The notes below the pieces were generated by a model. That model ran no database searches. It was given only the letters and a program-made list of their open reading frames with translations, and was not told the origin of the DNA. This document shows positions 45,225 through 53,787 of a stretch of DNA of 64,000 nt, in pieces. A program made the position numbers and the translations under genes. Position 1 is the stretch's first letter. Each line of letters begins with the position of its first letter. Source of the DNA: PALSA-612 sp963791225 (lineage in GTDB: Bacteria > Actinomycetota > Thermoleophilia > Gaiellales > Gaiellaceae); assembly GCA_963791225.1 (NCBI GenBank), contig CAWBRV010000003.1, positions 372,001-436,000 on the forward strand, read 5' to 3'.

Positions 45225-47342
45225 TCAGCCGGCCCGGCGCAGCACGACCAGCGAGCGAGCCTCGACGGTGATCGGCTCCCGCGCCGCGACGACGGTGCCG
45301 TCGTCCGCGCCGTCGCCGGAGGCGGTCGACAGGTCGAGCGTCCAGCGCACGCCGAACCTCCTCGTCGGCAGGTGGAAGGCGATCGGCTCGTAGTGGCCGT
45401 TGAAGAGGAGGAGGAACGACTCGTCCCGCAGCTCCTCGCCTCGCGGCGAGTGCCTGGGGATCTCGTCGCCGTTCAGGAACACGCCGATCGCCTTCGCCTC
45501 GCCGCGGCCCCAGTCGCGCTGCGTCATCTTGCGCCCGTCCGGGCGGAACCACCAGATGTCCGGAAGGCCCGAGTTCCCGGCGGCGGCGCCGGTGAAGAAC
45601 GCGCGGCGCCGGAACGCCGGGTGCGCGTCGCGGAACGCGATCAGCGATCGCGTGAACTCGAGCAGCCGCTCCTGCGACGCGTCGAGCTCCCAGTCGAACC
45701 ACGAGAGCTCGTTGTCCTGGCACCAGGCGTTGTTGTTGCCCTTCTGCGTGCGTCCGAACTCGTCGCCGCCCAGCAGCATCGGGACGCCCTGCGAGAGGAA
45801 CAGCGTCGTCAGGAAGTTGCGGCGCTGCCGCTCGCGCAGCGCGACGATCTCGGCGTCGTCGGTCGGGCCCTCGGCGCCGCAGTTCCACGAGCGGTTGTCG
45901 TCCGTGCCGTCGCCGTTCCCCTCGCCGTTCGCCTCGTTGTGCTTGTCGTTGTAGGAGACGAGGTCGGTGAGCGTGAAGCCGTCGTGGGCCGTGACGAAGT
46001 TGATCGATGCGAACGGCCGCCGGCCGTCGGACGCGTAGAGGTCGCTCGAGCCGGAGAAGCGCTGCGCGAAGTCGGCGACGCCTCCCTCTCCGCGCCAGAA
46101 GTCGCGCACCGTGTCGCGATAGATGCCGTTCCACTCGCTCCACAGGATCGGGAAGTTGCCGACCTGGTAGCCGCCCGGGCCGACGTCCCACGGCTCGGCG
46201 ATCAGCTTCACCTGGGACAGGATCGGGTCCTGGTGGATGATGTCGAAGAAGGCGGAGAGCCGGTCGACGTCGTAGAGCTCGCGTGCGAGCGCCGACGCGA
46301 GGTCGAAGCGGAAGCCGTCGACGTGGCACTCGACCACGAAGTAGCGCAGCGAGTCCATGATCAGGCGCAGCACGTTCGGGTGCACGGGGTTGAGCGAGTT
46401 GCCGGTGCCTGTGAAGTCCATGTAGTGGCGGCGGTCGTCGGGCATCAGCCGGTAGTAGGAGGCGTTGTCGATGCCCTTGAAGGCCAGCATCGGCCCCAGG
46501 TGGTTGCCCTCGGCCGTGTGGTTGTAGACGACGTCCAGGATCACCTCGATCCCGGCGCGGTGCAGGGCCTTGACCATGCCCTTGAACTCGCGCAACTGCT
46601 CCCCGCGGTCGCCGGTCGCGGCATAGGCGCCGTGCGGAGCCAGGTACCCGATCGAGGAGTAGCCCCAGTAGTTCGTCAGGTCGCGGTCGACCAGAAAGCT
46701 CTCGGGGACGATCTGGTGGATCGGCAGCAGCTCGACCGCCGTCACGCCGAGCGACTGCAGGTGCGCGAGCGCCGCCTCGGAGGCGAGACCGGCGTAGGTT
46801 CCGCGCAGGTCATCGCGCACGTCCGGATGGCGCATCGTGAAGCCCTTGACGTGCACCTCGTAGATGACCGTGTCCGGCCAGGGCGTCTCCAGGTGCCGGT
46901 CGCCCTCCCAGTCGAACGCGGGGTCGATCACGACCGCCTTCGGCATCGCCACCGCGTCGTCCTGGTCGTCCGGCTCCAGGTCGGCCGCCTCGGTACCGGG
47001 CACGTAGGGGAGGACGTTGGCCGCGTGCCAGTCGACGGAGCCGGTGATCGCGTTCGCGTACGGGTCGAGCAGGAGCTTGCGCGGGTTGAACCGGTGGCCT
47101 TCCGAGGGGGCGTAGCGGCCGTGGACGCGATAGCCGTAGCGCTGCCCCGGGCCGACGCCGGGCACATAGCAGTGCCAGGTGAAGGCGGTGCTCTCCGCGA
47201 CCGGGATGCGCGTCTCGTGCCCGTCGTCGTCGAACAGGCAGAGCTCGACGTGCTCGGCGTTCTCTGAGAAGAGCGAGAAGTTCGTCCCGTAGCCGTCCCA
47301 GGCCGCGCCGAGCGGGAAGGGTCTGCCGGGCCAGCTCTCCAT
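45225..47342 (-). CDS. glgX: Glycogen debranching enzyme GlgX
   Basis: GH13 isoamylase-type enzyme that removes short alpha-1,6 branches from glycogen limit dextrin, 705 aa. N-terminal CBM48 (PFPLGAAWDGYGTNFSLFSE), then the barrel: VYNHTAEGNHLGPML, nucleophile Asp in VDGFRFDLASAL, acid/base Glu in KLIAEPWDVGPGGYQ, third Asp in NFVTAHDGFTLTDLVSY. The C-terminal beta domain ends with ARSLVVLRRAG. ATG 47342 lies 6 nt from TACGGT. With mak and treS 8 kb away it supports active glycogen/trehalose cycling. Confidence 0.96.
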   Translation of the reverse strand: MESWPGRPFPLGAAWDGYGTNFSLFSENAEHVELCLFDDDGHETRIPVAESTAFTWHCYVPGVGPGQRYGYRVHGRYAPSEGHRFNPRKLLLDPYANAITGSVDWHAANVLPYVPGTEAADLEPDDQDDAVAMPKAVVIDPAFDWEGDRHLETPWPDTVIYEVHVKGFTMRHPDVRDDLRGTYAGLASEAALAHLQSLGVTAVELLPIHQIVPESFLVDRDLTNYWGYSSIGYLAPHGAYAATGDRGEQLREFKGMVKALHRAGIEVILDVVYNHTAEGNHLGPMLAFKGIDNASYYRLMPDDRRHYMDFTGTGNSLNPVHPNVLRLIMDSLRYFVVECHVDGFRFDLASALARELYDVDRLSAFFDIIHQDPILSQVKLIAEPWDVGPGGYQVGNFPILWSEWNGIYRDTVRDFWRGEGGVADFAQRFSGSSDLYASDGRRPFASINFVTAHDGFTLTDLVSYNDKHNEANGEGNGDGTDDNRSWNCGAEGPTDDAEIVALRERQRRNFLTTLFLSQGVPMLLGGDEFGRTQKGNNNAWCQDNELSWFDWELDASQERLLEFTRSLIAFRDAHPAFRRRAFFTGAAAGNSGLPDIWWFRPDGRKMTQRDWGRGEAKAIGVFLNGDEIPRHSPRGEELRDESFLLLFNGHYEPIAFHLPTRRFGVRWTLDLSTASGDGADDGTVVAAREPITVEARSLVVLRRAG

Positions 47343-47348
47343 CGCGGC

Positions 47349-47354
47349 ACCGTA
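47349..47354 (-). promoter_or_regulatory. -10 box for glgX
   Basis: TACGGT on the - strand ending 6 nt before ATG 47342. Confidence 0.5.
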
Positions 47355-47420
47355 CCCCGTCGGTCGAATGTCGCACCCGGCATCCGACCTCCGGCCGAGG
47401 CGCGGCGCGGTTTGCAGTCG

Positions 47421-47426
47421 TAAGCT
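47421..47426 (+). promoter_or_regulatory. -10 box for the GAF histidine kinase operon
   Basis: TAAGCT ends 8 nt before ATG 47435. Confidence 0.4.
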
Positions 47427-47434
47427 CAGAGGCG

Positions 47435-48583
47435 ATGGACACTGCCTTGCGCGCGATGAGCGACGCCGTCCTCGCGATCGCGGCCGAGCGGCGCGTCGAT
47501 CCCGTGCTCCAGAAGCTGGTCGAAGCCGCCCGCGACCTCGTGCGCGCCCGGTACGCGGCAATCGGCATCCCGGACGGCGAGGGTGCCTTCGAGACCTTCC
47601 TCACGTCCGGCATGAGCGACGCGCAGTACGAGGCGCTGGGAGAGCTTCCGCGAACACACGGGATGCTCGGCGCGATGCTGCTGACGCCGGAGCCGTACCG
47701 CGCGTCGAACATCCAGGACGACGAGCGCTTCGAGGGCTGGCCCTCCGCGCACCCGAACATGCGCTCATTCCTCGGCGTTCCGATCGTCGCCCGCGGCGAG
47801 GTGATCGGCGCGTTCTACCTGACCGAGAAGCGCGGCCAGCGCGCCGCCCTGTTCACGGACGAGGACGAGGAGCTGATCCGCACGCTCGCCGCGCACGCAG
47901 CGATCGCGATCGAGAACGCCCGCCTCCACGAGCGAAGCCGCGAGCTCTCCACGATCGAGGAGCGCAAGCGTCTCGCCCGCGAGCTCCACGACTCGGTCAC
48001 GCAGACGTTGTTCTCTATCGGCCTGACCGCCGAGGCCGCGGCCGGGCTGGTCGGGTCCGACCCGGACAGGGCGCGCGCCCAACTCGGCCACCTGCAGGAG
48101 TTGACGCGCGAGGCGATGACGGAGATGCGCTCGCTGATCTTCGAGCTCCGCCCGGCCGAGCTCGAGACCGAGGGGCTGGCGGCCGCCCTGCGGAAGCACA
48201 TCGAGGTGCTGCGTCGCCTGCACGAGCAGGAGATCGAGCTCCGGGTCGACGGCGACCAGCGCCTGCCGCCCGACGTCGAGAAGGGGTTGCTGCGGATCGC
48301 GCAGGAGGCGCTCGGCAACGCCCTGCGCCACGCCGGGGCGCAGCACGTCCAGATCGAGCTGGAGGCCCGCGAACCGCGCGTCCTGCTTCGCATCGAGGAC
48401 GACGGCAGGGGCTTCGACCCCGTGGAGGCGGCGACGCGCTCGCGGCGGCTCGGGCTGACGTCGATGCGGGAGCGGGCGGAGGCGCTCGGCGGCACGCTGA
48501 CGATCGAGTCCGCTCCGGGCAGAGGCTCGACGATCTCGGTGGAGGTGAGCGTTGGCGGGCACCATTCGCGTCCTGATCGCTGA
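47435..48583 (+). CDS. GAF-domain NarL-type sensor histidine kinase
   Basis: Soluble sensor kinase, 382 aa. N-terminal GAF domain (about 20-165: AIGIPDGEGAFETFLTSG, FLGVPIVARGEVIGAFYLTEK), HisKA_3 with phospho-acceptor His in RKRLARELHDSVTQTLFSI, and an HATPase (ALGNALRHAGAQHVQIEL, IEDDGRGFDP, RLGLTSMRERAEALGG). No TM helix, so it senses an internal ligand or redox state; the layout is like DevS/DosT-type kinases with one GAF. It overlaps the receiver-cyclase gene by 32 nt and serves two receivers downstream. Confidence 0.93.
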   Translation: MDTALRAMSDAVLAIAAERRVDPVLQKLVEAARDLVRARYAAIGIPDGEGAFETFLTSGMSDAQYEALGELPRTHGMLGAMLLTPEPYRASNIQDDERFEGWPSAHPNMRSFLGVPIVARGEVIGAFYLTEKRGQRAALFTDEDEELIRTLAAHAAIAIENARLHERSRELSTIEERKRLARELHDSVTQTLFSIGLTAEAAAGLVGSDPDRARAQLGHLQELTREAMTEMRSLIFELRPAELETEGLAAALRKHIEVLRRLHEQEIELRVDGDQRLPPDVEKGLLRIAQEALGNALRHAGAQHVQIELEAREPRVLLRIEDDGRGFDPVEAATRSRRLGLTSMRERAEALGGTLTIESAPGRGSTISVEVSVGGHHSRPDR

Positions 48584-49478
48584 CGACCACGAGGTCGTCC
48601 GCAGCGGCCTGCGGCTCTTCCTCGACCTGCAGGACGGACTCGAGGTGGTCGGCGAGGCCGAGGACGGAGCCGCGGCGGCGCGGCTCGCCGAGAGCAGCCG
48701 GCCGGACGTGGTCGTCATGGACATGTCGATGCCGAACGTGGACGGGATCGAGGCGACGCGGCTCGTCCGCCGGGTCTGTCCGGGCGCGAAGGTGCTCTTC
48801 CTGTCGAGCTTCGTCGACGAGCGCGTGATCCCGGCGCTGCGTGCCGGCGCGGACGGCTACCTGACCAAGGACTCCGGCGCCGAGGAGTTGGCCGAGGCGA
48901 TCCGCGCCGTGCACCGCGGCGAACCGGTCTTCTCCCAGGAGGCGGTGCGGCGCGTCACCCGGGAGCTCGTGCGGACGAGCTCCCGCCCGACCGGCACCGT
49001 CACCGTCGTCTTCACCGACATCGAGGGCTCGACCGAAGTGCTCGAGCGTCTCGGCGAGGAGCCCGCCCACGCGCTCTTCCGCGAGCACGACGCCCTCGTG
49101 CGCGGCATCGTCGAAGCCCATTCCGGGTTCGAGGTGGAGAAGGAGGGCGACGCCTTCATGCTCGCCTTCGCGGGCGCGCGGCCCGCGGTCGAGTGCGCGT
49201 GCGAGATCCAGCGCGCACTCGTCGACCACGCGCTCGCCGTGCGCATGGGACTGAACACGGGCGACGTCGTCGACGAGGACGACCGCTACTTCGGGCGCAC
49301 CGTCTTCCTCGCTGCGCGCGTCTCGGGCCAGGCTCGCGGCGGCGAGATCCTCGTCTCCGATGTGACGCGGACGCTCGTCGGCGACCTGCCGGGGGTGACG
49401 TTCGCCGACCGCGGCCAGCACGACCTCCGCGGGCTCACGGGCCGGCACCGGCTGTGGGAGGTCGAGTGGGGGACGTGA
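48552..49478 (+). CDS. Response-regulator receiver fused to a class III nucleotide cyclase
   Basis: 308-aa protein. The receiver is NarL-like (VLIADDHEVVRSGL, Asp in VVVMDMSMPNVDGIEA, Lys in GYLTKDSGAEEL; about 5-125), but the DNA-binding helix-turn-helix is replaced by a cyclase homology domain (about 148-300): VTVVFTDIEGSTEVLERLG with the first metal Asp, EVEKEGDAFMLAFAGA with the second, GLNTGDVVDEDDRYFGRT, and VFLAARVSGQARGGEILVS. The transition-state Asn usually three residues before Ala-Ala-Arg is Phe, although Arg is kept. It may make cNMP under phosphorylation control or be a degenerate binding domain. TTG start; GTGA overlap with the next regulator. Confidence 0.85.
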   Translation: MAGTIRVLIADDHEVVRSGLRLFLDLQDGLEVVGEAEDGAAAARLAESSRPDVVVMDMSMPNVDGIEATRLVRRVCPGAKVLFLSSFVDERVIPALRAGADGYLTKDSGAEELAEAIRAVHRGEPVFSQEAVRRVTRELVRTSSRPTGTVTVVFTDIEGSTEVLERLGEEPAHALFREHDALVRGIVEAHSGFEVEKEGDAFMLAFAGARPAVECACEIQRALVDHALAVRMGLNTGDVVDEDDRYFGRTVFLAARVSGQARGGEILVSDVTRTLVGDLPGVTFADRGQHDLRGLTGRHRLWEVEWGT

Positions 49479-50107
49479 TCTCCGTGCTGATCGCGGACGA
49501 CCATCCCTTCGTCCGCCACGGGCTGCGCACGTACCTGGAGACGCTGGACGACATGGACGTGGCCGGCGAGGCCGAAAACGGGATCGAGGCGGTGGAGCTC
49601 GTCGAGCGGCTGCTTCCCGACGTCGTGCTGATGGATCTGGTCATGCCCGAGCTGGACGGCATCGGCGCGATCCGCCGGATCCGGGAGATCGCTCCGTCGA
49701 CGAAGGTGATCGCGCTGACGAGCTTCGACGACGACGAGAAGGTGTTCCCGGCGATCAAGGCCGGCGCGGCCGGCTACCTGCTCAAGGACGTGCGGCCCGC
49801 CGACCTGGCCGAGGCCGTGCGCAAGGCGAGCCGCGGTGAGGCGCTGCTGGCGCCGTCGGTCGCGGCGCGGCTGATGCAGGAGGTCTCGGGCGAGCGGGCG
49901 GCGCCCGCCGGGCTGACCGAGCGGGAGCTCGAGGTGCTGCGCCTGATCGCGCGCGGGATGTCGAACAAGCAGATCGCGCGCGAGCTCGTCGTCTCGGAGA
50001 AGACGGTCAAGACGCACGTCTCGAACATCCTGGCCAAGCTGCACCTGGCAGACCGCACGCAGGCGGCGCTCTACGCGGTGCGCGAAGGCCTGGCGGGGCT
50101 CGAGTAG
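49475..50107 (+). CDS. NarL/LuxR-family response regulator
   Basis: 210 aa. Receiver domain with ADDHPFVRHGL, phospho-acceptor Asp in VLMDLVMPELDGIGA and Lys in YLLKDVRPADLAEA. The C-terminal LuxR helix-turn-helix is LTERELEVLRLIARGMSNKQ with IARELVVSEKTVKTHVSNIL. GTG 49475 overlaps the previous stop (GTGA). It is the transcriptional output arm of the kinase operon, beside the cyclase output arm. GTG 49466 is an in-frame alternative. The DNA target is unknown. Confidence 0.93.
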   Translation: MISVLIADDHPFVRHGLRTYLETLDDMDVAGEAENGIEAVELVERLLPDVVLMDLVMPELDGIGAIRRIREIAPSTKVIALTSFDDDEKVFPAIKAGAAGYLLKDVRPADLAEAVRKASRGEALLAPSVAARLMQEVSGERAAPAGLTERELEVLRLIARGMSNKQIARELVVSEKTVKTHVSNILAKLHLADRTQAALYAVREGLAGLE

Positions 50108-50108
50108 C

Positions 50109-50963
50109 GTGCGCGTCGAGCGCCACGCGGACGTCACGGCCTTCCTCGCGCGTGCCGCGGGCTTTCTCGCGGACCGCGAGGCGGAGCACAAACTGATCCT
50201 CGGGCTGTCCTCCACGCTGGCGCGCGACCCGCTGACCTATGGATCGGAGCCGTACCTGGTCACGGTGGAGGAGGGCGGCCGCGTCGTCGCCGCCGCGCTG
50301 AGGACGCCGCCGTACAACCTCGTGCTCTCGGAGTCGGACGAAGACGACGTCTGGTCGGTTCTCGCGGCCGACGCAGTCGATGCGGACGCGTCCCTTGACG
50401 GCGTGCTCGGGCCAGTCGGCGGCGTCGGGAGCTTCGTCGACGCGTGGCGGCAGCTCACCGGCACGACAGCGAGGCGGTCGCGGAGCCAGCGGGTGTATCG
50501 GATCTCGGACGTGGCTGCCGTCGACGACGCGCCCGGCACCATGCGGGCGTTTGACGAGCGGGACCGTCCGCTTGTGCTCGCGTGGCTCGAGGCGTTCTTC
50601 GAAGAGGAGTTCGGCAGCCAGAGCGTCGAGGGTGCCGAGCGGACGCTCGAGCACCGCCTCTCCGATCCGCACGGAGGCGTGGCGCTCTGGGACGACGGAG
50701 GCTCGGTCTCGGTCGCCGGCTTCGGCGGGCCGACGCCCAGCGGCGTGCGCATCGGGCCGGTCTACACGCCGCCCGAGCTGCGCCGTCGTGGCTATGCGAC
50801 CGCGCTGACCGCCGAGCTCACGCGCTCCCTGCTCGTGGGCGGCAGGCGCTTCTGCTTCCTGTTCACCGATCTCGCCAACCCGACGTCGAACGGGATCTAC
50901 CTGCGGATCGGCTACCGCTCGGTCACGGACGTCGAGGAATGGCGCTTCGAAGCACCGTCGTAG
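50109..50963 (+). CDS. GNAT-family acetyltransferase with N-terminal extension
   Basis: Acetyl-CoA-dependent transferase of 284 aa. An N-terminal degenerate half (about 1-130, with PYLVTVEEGGRVVAAALRTP) precedes the active GNAT domain (about 150-280): VRIGPVYTPPELRRRGYATA (acetyl-CoA loop RRRGYATA), CFLFTDLANPTSNGIYLRIGY. This two-half form is common in actinobacterial GNATs of unknown substrate. GTG start 1 nt after the LuxR regulator stop, so it is the last gene of the kinase-regulator operon. A 7-bp stem hairpin follows. Confidence 0.85.
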   Translation: MRVERHADVTAFLARAAGFLADREAEHKLILGLSSTLARDPLTYGSEPYLVTVEEGGRVVAAALRTPPYNLVLSESDEDDVWSVLAADAVDADASLDGVLGPVGGVGSFVDAWRQLTGTTARRSRSQRVYRISDVAAVDDAPGTMRAFDERDRPLVLAWLEAFFEEEFGSQSVEGAERTLEHRLSDPHGGVALWDDGGSVSVAGFGGPTPSGVRIGPVYTPPELRRRGYATALTAELTRSLLVGGRRFCFLFTDLANPTSNGIYLRIGYRSVTDVEEWRFEAPS

Positions 50964-50969
50964 GCCGAA

Positions 50970-50991
50970 AGGCCGAGCCGAAGTTCGGCCT
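50970..50991 (+). terminator. Stem-loop after the GNAT gene
   Basis: AGGCCGA (50970-50976) pairs with TCGGCCT (50985-50991), 8-nt loop. Likely end of the kinase-regulator operon. Confidence 0.5.
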
Positions 50992-51022
50992 CGCGGCCGA
51001 TGCGCTGCGAGGCACGGGCGCC

Positions 51023-51028
51023 TAAGCT
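51023..51028 (+). promoter_or_regulatory. -10 box for the Rieske protein
   Basis: TAAGCT ends 6 nt before ATG 51035. Confidence 0.5.
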
Positions 51029-51034
51029 CGCTGC

Positions 51035-52837
51035 ATGGCTACCGCGACCTCCACCCTCCAGCGCGCCGCCGCCCTCGACGACGTGCGCCGCCTCGGCTCG
51101 CTCGTCGCGCACGTGAACGGGCACACCCTCGCGCTCTTCGCCGACGGGGACGGCGTGCGCGCGGTCGACAACCGCTGTCCGCACATGGGCTTCCCGCTCC
51201 ACCGCGGGACGCTGCACGACGGCATCCTCACCTGCCACTGGCACCACGCCCGCTTCGATGTCGCGACCGGCGGCACGTTCGACCAGTGGGCCGACGAGCT
51301 GCGCGTGTTTCCGGTCGAGCTGCGGGACGGCGAGGTGTGGGTCGACCTGGCGCCGCTCGGCGACCCGCTGGCACTGCGCCGCGCCCGGCTCGGCGACGGG
51401 CTCGAGCGGAACATCCCGCTCGTGATCGCGAAATCCGTGATCGGGCTCGTCGAAGGCGGCGCCGACCCGATCGACCCGTTCCGGCTCGGGCTCGAGTTCG
51501 GCTCCCGCTACCGCGCTCCCGGTTTCGGCCAGGGCCTGACGATGCACGGCTGCTTCGCCAACATGCTTCCCGTCCTCGACCCGGACGACCGGGCGCACGC
51601 GCTTCACCAGGGCCTTTCCGCGGTCGCGCTCGACTGTGCGGGAATGGCGCCGCGCTTCGCCGTGCGCCCGCTGCCCGGCGGCGAGACCGACGTGGAGGTG
51701 CTCACGCGCTGGTTCCGGCAGTTCGTCGAGGTGCGCGACTCCGACGGCGCCGAGCGCTGCATCGTCTCGGCTGTGCGCGCGGGGGCCGACGACCGGGAGG
51801 TTGCGCGGATGCTGTTCGCCGCCGCGACCGATCACCGCTACATCCGCACCGGCCACGTCCTCGACTTCACCAACAAGGCGCTCGAGTCGCTCGACGCCGT
51901 CGACTGGGATCACGGGCTGGCCGAGCGCGTCCTCGCGAGCCTCGCAACCGAGTACGCGGTGGCCGACCGAATGGAGGAGTCGAACGCCTGGCGCCACCCG
52001 GTCGACGTGGTCGCGATCGTCGAGGACGCCTTCGACCGCCTGCCGACTGACCTTTCGGGCCAGGTCCGAGGAGAGTCGTCGCGGGCCGCCCAGGCTCTCC
52101 CTCGCGGCGACGTCACCGATGCCGCGGCCGCGGCGAGGAGAACTGTCCCTCGGACCCGGCCGGACGAGACGGTGTTGCTTGGCGACGATCCGCAGGCGAC
52201 CGCCGACAGCCTTGTGGATGCACTTCGAAGCGGCACGCCGGCCGACGAGGTGGCGTCCGCCGTGGTGAGAGCAGCAGCCGTTCGCATCGCGCGCTTCCAC
52301 ACGTCCAACGAGTTCGGCGACTGGGACACGGCCCTGCACACGTTCACGTTCGCGAACGCGGTCCACCAGGGGCTCCGCCGCTCGCCGTCGCGCGAGCTCG
52401 TCCGCGGCGTCTTCGACGCCGCGATGAGCATCTACCTCGACCGCTTCCTCAACGTCCCCGCCGCGCGGCTCCCCGAGCCCGACGGCTCGGCCGATCCCGC
52501 CGAGCTGCTCGCCTCCCTGCCGGCCCTCCTCGACCACCAGCAGCAGGTGAACGAGGCCGGCGGGCTCGTCGCCGCCTACCTCGCCGCCGGCGGCGACCCG
52601 GGCCCGCTGCAGGCCGCGCTCGGAGCAGCGCTCCTCCGCGAGGATCGCGACTTCCACACGATCCAGTGCGTCGAGGCGTCGTTCCGGCAGTTCGCGCTCA
52701 CCGGCGACCCGATCTTCCTGATCGCCGCGGCGCGCTATCTGGCCGCGCACGCCCCGACCGTCCGCTCCCAGAACCAGACCTTCCACATCGCCCGCCGCCT
52801 GCACCGCGGCGAGAAGCTGTACGAGGACGACGACTAG
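51035..52837 (+). CDS. Rieske [2Fe-2S] protein with long helical C-terminal domain
   Basis: 600-aa soluble protein. Residues about 5-105 form a Rieske ferredoxin domain with cluster ligands Cys48 and His50 (CPHMGF) and Cys67 and His70 (CHWHHARFD). The remaining 490 residues are mostly helical with no known catalytic motif; recurring His-rich spots are TDHRYIRTGHVLDF, RIARFHTSNEFGD and DREDFHTIQ-like segments, which could hold a metal. A Rieske domain joined to this type of C-terminal region occurs in other actinobacteria, but no reaction is known. It lacks the mononuclear-iron Asp-x2-His-x4-His motif of ring-hydroxylating oxygenases. Leaderless ATG start, single-gene unit. Confidence 0.75.
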   Translation: MATATSTLQRAAALDDVRRLGSLVAHVNGHTLALFADGDGVRAVDNRCPHMGFPLHRGTLHDGILTCHWHHARFDVATGGTFDQWADELRVFPVELRDGEVWVDLAPLGDPLALRRARLGDGLERNIPLVIAKSVIGLVEGGADPIDPFRLGLEFGSRYRAPGFGQGLTMHGCFANMLPVLDPDDRAHALHQGLSAVALDCAGMAPRFAVRPLPGGETDVEVLTRWFRQFVEVRDSDGAERCIVSAVRAGADDREVARMLFAAATDHRYIRTGHVLDFTNKALESLDAVDWDHGLAERVLASLATEYAVADRMEESNAWRHPVDVVAIVEDAFDRLPTDLSGQVRGESSRAAQALPRGDVTDAAAAARRTVPRTRPDETVLLGDDPQATADSLVDALRSGTPADEVASAVVRAAAVRIARFHTSNEFGDWDTALHTFTFANAVHQGLRRSPSRELVRGVFDAAMSIYLDRFLNVPAARLPEPDGSADPAELLASLPALLDHQQQVNEAGGLVAAYLAAGGDPGPLQAALGAALLREDRDFHTIQCVEASFRQFALTGDPIFLIAAARYLAAHAPTVRSQNQTFHIARRLHRGEKLYEDDD

Positions 52838-52853
52838 CGTGCGGTCGACCGGC

Positions 52854-52859
52854 TAGCGT
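52854..52859 (+). promoter_or_regulatory. -10 box for the zinc peptidase
   Basis: TAGCGT ends 7 nt before GTG 52867. A second TAGCGT lies 19 bp upstream at 52835-52840. Confidence 0.45.
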
Positions 52860-52866
52860 TGGCCGG

Positions 52867-53766
52867 GTGAGCGACTTCCGCGACGACGCCAAGCTGGACC
52901 CGTCGCAGGTCGAGGATAGGCGCGGCAGCACCGGCCGCTCGATGGGCGGTCTCGCGGCGGGCGGCGGCGGGCTCGGCGTCGTGCTCGCGATCGTGCTGGC
53001 GCTCGTGTTCGGCACGAACGTGCTCGGCGGCAGCGGCGGTCTCGGCGGCGGGCTCTCCAACCTCGACGAGCAGACGGCCGGTCGTGCCCCAAACGCGTCG
53101 GCGGGCAAGACCGCCGCCTGCCTCCGCGGCAAGGACGCGAACGCGAACGAGGACTGCCGGATCGTCGGCTACGTGAACAGCATCCAGAAGTACTGGACGG
53201 GCGAGCTCGTCGGCGACTACAGGCTGGCGAAGACGCGCTTCTTCACCGACGAGATCGACACGGGTTGCGGGGTCGCGACGAGCGACGTCGGCCCCTTCTA
53301 CTGCCCCGCGGACAAGTACGTGTACATCGACCTTGGGTTCTTCGACGTGCTGCGCTCGCGCTTCGGTGCGGCGGGCGGGCCGACCGCGCAGGCTTACGTG
53401 CTGGCGCACGAATACGGGCATCACGTCCAGGACCTACTCGGGATCCTCGACAAGCTCGACCACTCGCAGCGGGGGCCGACGAGCGACACGGTGCGCTCCG
53501 AGCTCCAGGCCGACTGCTTTGCCGGCGTCTGGGCGCGCCATGCGGCCGAGACCGGCTACCTGAATCCGCTCTCGCAAGCCGCCATCGCCGACGCGCTCGA
53601 TGCGGCCGCTGCGGTCGGCGACGATCGCATCCAGAAGGAGTTCAACGGGCGCGTGAACCGCGAGTCGTGGACACACGGCTCCTCGGCGCAGCGCCAGAAG
53701 TGGTTCACGACCGGCTATCGGACGGGGAAGCCGGACGCCTGCGACACGTTCTCAGGGTCGATCTAG
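52867..53766 (+). CDS. YpfJ-family neutral zinc metallopeptidase
   Basis: Membrane-anchored putative metallopeptidase, 299 aa. One TM helix near the N-terminus (about 32-55, GGGGLGVVLAIVLALVFG), then the zinc_peptidase domain with CRIVGYVNSIQKYW, VYIDLGFFDVL, the metal motif AYVLAHEYGHHVQDLLG (HExxH) and a distal ligand region in RSELQADCFAGVWARHA. The signatures and length match YpfJ (PF04228); activity has not been shown for most members. GTG 52867 fits the -10 box. Convergent with mak (21-bp gap). Confidence 0.9.
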   Translation: MSDFRDDAKLDPSQVEDRRGSTGRSMGGLAAGGGGLGVVLAIVLALVFGTNVLGGSGGLGGGLSNLDEQTAGRAPNASAGKTAACLRGKDANANEDCRIVGYVNSIQKYWTGELVGDYRLAKTRFFTDEIDTGCGVATSDVGPFYCPADKYVYIDLGFFDVLRSRFGAAGGPTAQAYVLAHEYGHHVQDLLGILDKLDHSQRGPTSDTVRSELQADCFAGVWARHAAETGYLNPLSQAAIADALDAAAAVGDDRIQKEFNGRVNRESWTHGSSAQRQKWFTTGYRTGKPDACDTFSGSI

Positions 53767-53787
53767 CCGCGTCGGCCGGGGCTCGTT

